64,000 nt of DNA from NCBI GenBank assembly GCA_002104935.1, contig MCGT01000006.1, positions 124,001 through 188,000 on the forward strand, read 5' to 3'. The notes below the pieces were generated by a model. It was not told the origin of the DNA, did no database searches, and was given only the letters and a program-made list of their open reading frames with translations. Both the position numbers and the translations under genes were made by a program. Of the stretch, positions 59,129 through 64,000 are shown piece by piece (position 1 is the stretch's first letter; each line of letters starts with the position of its first letter). The stretch is from Hesseltinella vesiculosa. Taxonomy: Eukaryota > Mucoromycota > Mucoromycetes > Mucorales > Cunninghamellaceae.

Positions 59129-60563
59129 TTAAATCACTGGGTCTGGCTGCCTGGACACACAGTGACTGCATAGAGTGCAATTGGAGGGTGCAGGAGTCAG
59201 ATTCAATATGTCGGCGACAAAGTGATAGACCTCTGTGCTTTGGAAGGGGTTCAGCATGCTGCCTCGCCCGAGCAGTCGGTCGATGCGTGGTCCACGAGCC
59301 ATGAAGATAGCTCGCATTTCCTCCGCCGGATTGTCGTAGCCGTGGATACCTTTTGGGAAGTAGCCACCCTTTTCAACGATGGCGTAACCAACGTCCAGCA
59401 CCATGACAATAGGGGCAATGCGGTCGTTGTTGGAGTAGTGGTAGGCTTCAGGCACATTTTTGCGAAGGAAGACTCGGTAATGAGCGGTGTCAGGGTGTTG
59501 CTGTTGATACTGGAGCAGCTCGTCGTACATTTGTTGGAGGGCATGTGGTGAGGCATCGCGCTTTGGTCGAATGTTGAGCAGTGGCCAGGCTTCGCGTTCC
59601 ATCATGTAAGACAGGGACTCGGGTGACAGGATTTCATCATAGTAAATTCCTTGCATCTTGTTCGAGTCGGCCATGCCATGGAGGTCACCGAGGAACCAGG
59701 CCACATCACGACAGCTGACTTTTTTCCTTGCTTGGTGGCAGTTTGCCATATCTACGATGCCAATAAGAGCGAGCGCATGAGTCCATGTTGCTCCTGGTAG
59801 GGTGCAAGGTGATATTACCGGCTCGCCTTTCCACCATTTAGTCTGGCTACTGATCTCGACCTTTTTGTGAATAAATCTTTCATCTAGAGCTGGATCATAA
59901 AATTCATTGCCCACAATCCCGTGTGCTTCAGGGTATAGACCAGTGACAAGTGTCCAATGGTTGGGAAACGTGATGGACTATTTCACCGACATTAAAAAAA
60001 AAAAAAGTAAATAAACAGCAAGGTCGAGGACGTTGTCCAATGACGGATTGGGTGACTTGCTGGAAACGAGGGCGTCAAATATTCAGCTTGGACACCTTGA
60101 TTAGCTGAGGATAAAAAAAAACGATGCTCAGTATTAAACAAGAAGGGTTTAGTAAGGGCAAAGAGATTTACCAAACTCAATCAAATTGGGGGTGATGCCT
60201 CGTTGAAGATAGTCCTGCCGGAAGCCATCCAAAGATATCAGGATGACAGTAGGGCCAAAGTAGTGCGTGCCATTGTAAAACGTCATGTCTCGGGCAAGCG
60301 ATTTCTCGCTAAACCATGTACGGAATGAGAACAGTTTCATCAACAAGTATACAGTGCCAAGCAGAAGAATCGTAAAAAGGAGGGGGATCTTTTTCGAAAA
60401 CTACAAAGATGTCAGTTTCGAGCTGGCAAAAAAAAAAAAAAAGAGGTCACTTGCATGCCATTTTCTTTTTGGGAGTTATGTCTTCATAGGCAGCTTCTTC
60501 GTCGAAGTGCTGTGCTGTGCTGTCTGTGGTATAGGAGTTGGGCCTCGTTTCTGACGTTGTGAC
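59129..60563 (-). pseudogene. Ectonucleotide pyrophosphatase/phosphodiesterase-like gene, catalytically damaged
   Basis: Belongs to the ENPP branch of the alkaline phosphatase superfamily. A type II anchor (IPLLFTILLLGTVYLLM) precedes TVILISLDGFRQDYLQRGIT (first metal Asp), GVQAEYLTPSFPSITFPNHW (nucleophile Thr) and GLYPEAHGIVGNEFYDPALD. After KWWKGEP the central ~170 residues of the family, with the D-x3-H metal ligands, are absent. The SDHGM motif reads GDLHGMAD, losing an Asp. The C-terminal third (YHYSNNDRIAPIVMVLDVGY; GIHGYDN) is intact. The frame is open across the deletion, so a shortened protein might be made. Two introns would use GC donors (60454 and 60060). The 5' end is unresolved: the first coding exon is open to about 60563 without an ATG, so an upstream exon probably supplies it. 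Confidence 0.65.
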
Positions 60564-60915
60564 AATGAATCAAAGCGAGAGAGCATACGTGCGTGGAAAA
60601 AAAAGGCAAAGAGGTAAAAACCCGCCCATCGCTTGAAAATCGCATTTGGGAAAGATAAAAATTCGGCGGAGGGAGCGCAACCCCCGAGTCAGCCGCAGCA
60701 CCAGTGGTCATAAGTAAAAAGCGAGCCATCTTCCTTCAAACTGACCCCATCTTTGCAATCACTGATACGCTTGATGCAAGACCTGGGACAGGGTGCATGA
60801 TACGTTACACAGGGCCTGGACAGAAACTTCCCACGTCCAATTTAAATCCTGCGCCACTTTTCTTTTTTTTTTTTTTTTGGTTCTTTTATTTTCACCAACT
60901 TTTACACTTGCCATC
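60564..60915. promoter_or_regulatory. Divergent upstream region, ENPP-like gene / aldo-keto reductase
   Basis: Probably holds both promoters and an unresolved first exon of the ENPP-like gene (an ATG near 60711 on the minus strand is a candidate). A T16 tract (60863-60878) lies shortly before the reductase start codon. Confidence 0.4.
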
Positions 60916-62350
60916 ATGTCAGCTTATGCAACAAAGCTTGATGACGAAGTTGTACCTACAGCAGATACCAAGATCGTGTTAGCTGGAAAGCTCCACGTAC
61001 CACCCTTGGGTAAGTTTTGTACCTCTGAATAACGACGCGTTTTTTTTATTATCATCTTCATACGCAATGCTGACTAACCGTCATCATTCTTACTTTGCCC
61101 ATAGCGATAGGCACTTGGCAATGGGGCGACACTACTTGTAAGTGTCAGAATGGAGCATTAAGATATCTTTTTTAGAAAGTCATGCTGACAAATAGGTCAT
61201 GTTGTTAATGCTTAGATTGGGACTGGAAGCCTGAGCATGTTGAAGAAAACAAGAAAGCTTTCCATTTGGCCAACGAGCTTGGGTTGACCTTTTTCGACAC
61301 CGGTAAGCAGGCTTCAAACAAATGAGCACCATGTAAATCCACTCACGTACTTTTCTTTTTTTTTTCATTGCTGCCAATGGTTAGCTGAGGTGTATGGCAA
61401 CGGGCAATCTGAACGACAAATCGGAGCGTTCCGAAAGGATTCCAGCGAAGATGAGCTTGCTAAGCAAGTGATTGCCACCAAGTACTTCCCTTATGAAGAA
61501 CGTACTCAATTCCCTGATGTGCTATTGTCTGCTCTGAAAGACTCTTTGGATCGTCTTGGTATGGCCCAAGGCGATCTGTACCAAATCCACGCCCCCATTC
61601 ACAAAGCCAGCTTCGAAGTGGTCGGTAAGGACTCTATAGATGAAAAAAAAGAGAGGGGGGAGTATCTGACGTGTCACCATAATGATAAATGACTCCATTT
61701 TTTTTTTGGTATCACCCATCCTAGGTAACGCTCTTGCCGATGCCATCCAAGCTGGTCTTATCAAAGCGGTTGGTGTGTCCAATTACAATGCAGACGAAAT
61801 AAAGGAAATCCATGCGGCACTCGGCAAACGTAATGTGCCACTTGCCTCGAACCAAGTGTCTTTCTCGCTAATCCGCACCTCGCCTCTGAAGACTGGTGTT
61901 GTTCAGACATGTCACGATCTAGGTGTCGCTATCCTGGCTTATTCTCGTAAGGCAGCCAGAGTCTCCGCCAAGTGTGGTATGACGTATGCTCACCTATCCT
62001 TTTACAATCACCTAGCCATTGGTATGGGGTTATTGACTGGCAAGTTCGGTAAAACCGGTCCTTGGCCTCCTGCCCGAGAAAGACTCTTCAACTCTTTGGA
62101 CCCTGAACAATTGACCAACCTGCTGGATACCTTGGAAAAACTGGCCGAAAAATACAGCAAGACCCAAGTCGCTGTTGCTTTGAACTGGACCATTGCCAAA
62201 GGCACCATCCCTCTTGCTGGCGTTCGCACTCCTGAGCACGTGCGACAGAATGCTGAGGCTCTTGGCTTCCGCTTGGCACCTGCCGATGTGGCTGCATTGG
62301 ACAAGTTTGCGTTTGAAGGCACCACCAACAAAGAATGGGCCCATGGATAA
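60916..62350 (+). CDS. Aldo-keto reductase
   Basis: NADPH-dependent (beta/alpha)8-barrel oxidoreductase of about 340 residues in six exons (60916-61009, 61105-61137, about 61216-61302, 61384-61624, 61725-61949, 62010-62350). Visible features are IGTWQWGD, the catalytic Asp and Tyr in FFDTAEVYGNGQSE, the catalytic Lys in VIATKYFPY, SLDRLGMAQGDLYQIHAP, GLIKAVGVSNYNADEI, ASNQVSFSLIRTSPL, and the cofactor-binding end ALNWTIAKGTIPLAGVRTPE then HVRQNAEALGF. Similar to the AKR13/pyridoxal-reductase-like group, but substrate is not evident. No targeting signal. Confidence 0.93.
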
Positions 62351-63051
62351 GAGACGCCGCCTCCCTCACGTATGAATTCAAATAAATTATCATTTTGGTG
62401 GATGATAAAATTTGCTTGGAGCTAGAGTGGCGGTTGCTTCAGTGAAAATAGGGGGAGGCTAAATTTTGGAGGAGTCATTTTTTGATGCGGCGGGGTGAAA
62501 TATCCAGACGGTGGACCATTCACGCTTCTCATTTTCTACTGCACAAGAAAGTAAATTATTTTTAGTGCATGTTGGTCAATGTTCTCTATTTCCCCTCCAC
62601 TGTCTGAGAATCTCGGAACGCTAATCCAGGCCATTTCTCAACATTTTGAACTGGTATGCCAACTTTAAACAGGACAGGAACAGGTACAGCAGCTGTCGAC
62701 ACCAGCTCCGAGTTCGGATTTTGGGCTTGATTCAAAACGAAGGTTTTATTAAAAGAGTGCACATCAGCAGCCGAGAGTCCCTCTATCCCTCCGTCACCGA
62801 AAGGAATGGCTGAGGGACTCTTGGTTGCTGATGTGCTGAGGAAGGGCAGATGACTTGGTGTGATGATTGGGCTCCCGCTGTATCAACTTTGTAGGCGAGA
62901 ACCTGTTTTCGTCAACGTCCATCTGAAGCAGTGTGCTGATGCGCTGCCAGCAGGAAAAAGCGGACTTTGTTTTGTGAAAAAGGGTCACACGCTTTTTTTC
63001 TTTCTTAGCCTTTTTTTTTTTTTTTTTTACATATTCTTTTTGATTCAGCCC
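62351..63051. other. Intergenic region containing an RNA-type hairpin
   Basis: 700 bp between two + strand genes. It contains the stem-loop at 62759-62836 (separate entry) and a T18 tract at 63012-63029 just before the next start. No protein-coding gene was recognised. Confidence 0.55.
62759..62836 (+). ncRNA. Candidate 25-bp stem-loop RNA (milRNA precursor or UTR structure)
   Basis: Arms 62759-62783 (GCACATCAGCAGCCGAGAGT-CCCTC) and 62812-62836 (GAGGGACTCTTGGTTGCTGA-TGTGC) pair over 25 positions with a 28-nt loop. As + strand RNA there are 23 Watson-Crick pairs and two G-U wobbles; as minus strand RNA the same positions are A-C mismatches. This asymmetry fits selection on a + strand transcript. 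It lies 409 bp after the reductase stop and 216 bp before the TFIIIC start, so it could be in a UTR or independent. Expression is not shown by sequence. Confidence 0.4.
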
Positions 63052-64000
63052 ATGGAAGAAACGACAGCCAAAGCTGAATCGAAAGCTGAATCATCAGCTA
63101 ATGATACGAGTTACTACGATTCGTTACTGACCGGCGATGTAGAGAACATGCAGCTTGATGATATCGAAGGATTTTCGGACGAAGATCAACTGGGCGACGA
63201 AGGCGATTCTGATTTTATGGACGATGACGAGCTCACGTACGTGAAGATCTCGTGATTTTATATCCGAGATCCCTCTGAAAAAAAAAAAAGAAACATTGTG
63301 TTTTGATATGAGCTCCACTAACTTTATTTTGCTTTTATCATTATAAATGAATCCGTGTAGTGGGCTCATGGAAAACGCAAAGGCAGCCCGCAAAAACCTG
63401 AAGACGGGTGGCCTGGACGAACTGGAACAGCAGATAGCTAAAGATTTTGCCACTTTTGAAGACAACCTCATTGCAACCACTGGGATCGGCAAGACTCGCC
63501 ATCAATCGAAACGCCAAGTGACCAAGGGTGAGGCGCGTATTAAGCCAGAAATCAAACGTCGCCTGGGTGAAGCCAACATGCATTATATTGCCCAAGACTA
63601 TGGTAAGGCTATTGATGTGCTACAGGGTATTATTACCGAAGAACGCAGCTGTCACCAAGCATGGAACACCCTTGGCATCATCCATGAAGAAATGGGCAAT
63701 CTGTCAAAGGCACTCGAAGTCCGCATGGTGGCAGCTCACATGGTTGGTAGTGACGCCGACCTGTGGAAAGAACTTGGTCTCAAGTCCATGTAAGCAGCGT
63801 CATCCATATCCACTCAAAAAAAAAAATGTAGCACATGAATTCATGTACCCTTTTCTTGAATGAATCTAGTGACAACAACATTTACCGTCAAGCGATCTAC
63901 TGTTTTGACAAAGCGCTCACGATTGATCCGCAGGACACCGACACGCTGTGGGACCGATCTATTTTACAAAAGAGCATGGGAATGGTCGATCAAGCCATCA
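63052..64000 (+). CDS. TFIIIC TPR subunit (Tfc4/GTF3C3-like), 5' part
   Basis: Subunit of the RNA polymerase III factor TFIIIC that bridges to TFIIIB at tRNA and 5S genes. The window has the N-terminal part only. An acidic stretch (DDIEGFSDEDQLGDEGDSDF) is followed by a basic linker (MENAKAARKNLKTGGLDELE; KRQVTKGEARIKPEIKRRLG) and the first TPR units: EANMHYIAQDYGKAIDVLQG, CHQAWNTLGIIHEEMGNLSK, and after a second intron NNIYRQAIYCFDKALTIDPQ. Introns are near 63239-63360 and 63791-63869. The ATG at 63052 follows an 18-nt T tract. The acidic-basic-TPR order is characteristic of Tfc4. Confidence 0.88.

Noticed and set aside
1..64000. tRNA, rRNA or CRISPR loci
   Set aside because: No cloverleaf with GGTTCGA-type T-arm, no rRNA core and no spaced direct-repeat array was found by reading both strands.

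Overview
This is nuclear DNA of a filamentous fungus. The genes are intron-rich, with mostly 50-110 bp GT-AG introns and a few GC-AG ones. The gene set includes markers typical of fungi: a GT15 mannosyltransferase, a fused Egt1 ergothioneine enzyme, OPT oligopeptide transporters, and mitochondrial Bcs1 and EF-Tu. An early-diverging lineage such as Mucoromycota is plausible from the CCDC6, SMPD4, NDUFAF7 and PP4R1 homologues and the compact AT-rich introns, but that placement is inference. No rRNA, tRNA or CRISPR array was seen.

Layout. 1-8 kb: 5' part of a SERCA-type Ca2+ pump (-), a Bcs1-like AAA ATPase (-), an intron-less deoxyribose-phosphate aldolase (+), a geranylgeranyl diphosphate synthase (-) and an SDR oxidoreductase (-). 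8-15.5 kb: a CCDC6-type coiled-coil protein (+) and tripeptidyl-peptidase II (+), the latter with an 8-nt microexon. 15.5-18.5 kb: a mobile-DNA island with a ~1 kb near-perfect palindrome abutting a decayed pogo/Tigger-like transposase. 18.6-30 kb: PP4 regulatory subunit 1 (-), mitochondrial EF-Tu (-), an SMPD4-like membrane protein (+), an inverted-repeat element, and NDUFAF7 (+). 31.7-40.4 kb: two convergent paralogous OPT transporters flanking a GT15 mannosyltransferase. 41.4-55.7 kb: poly(A) polymerase (+), a Sel1-repeat protein (+), Egt1 (+), the NAT10/Kre33 RNA cytidine acetyltransferase (-) and a nucleoside hydrolase (-). 55.7-59.1 kb: a 2,049-bp foldback-like palindrome with subterminal 26-bp tandem repeats. 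59.1-64 kb: an ectonucleotide pyrophosphatase-like gene that lacks catalytic parts (-), an aldo-keto reductase (+) and the start of a TFIIIC TPR subunit (+).

The genes are ordinary housekeeping functions (Ca2+ transport, isoprenoids, protein turnover, mitochondrial biogenesis, mRNA and rRNA processing, peptide uptake, nucleoside salvage) and form no obvious pathway cluster. The interesting material is the repeat landscape: two long palindromes, a dispersed repeat family with copies near 3.6, 27 and 59 kb, and a 25-bp RNA-type hairpin at 62.8 kb whose only two non-Watson-Crick pairs are G-U wobbles on one strand. There are also unusual gene structures: 7- and 8-nt exons and several GC-AG introns, three of them checked by reading frame.
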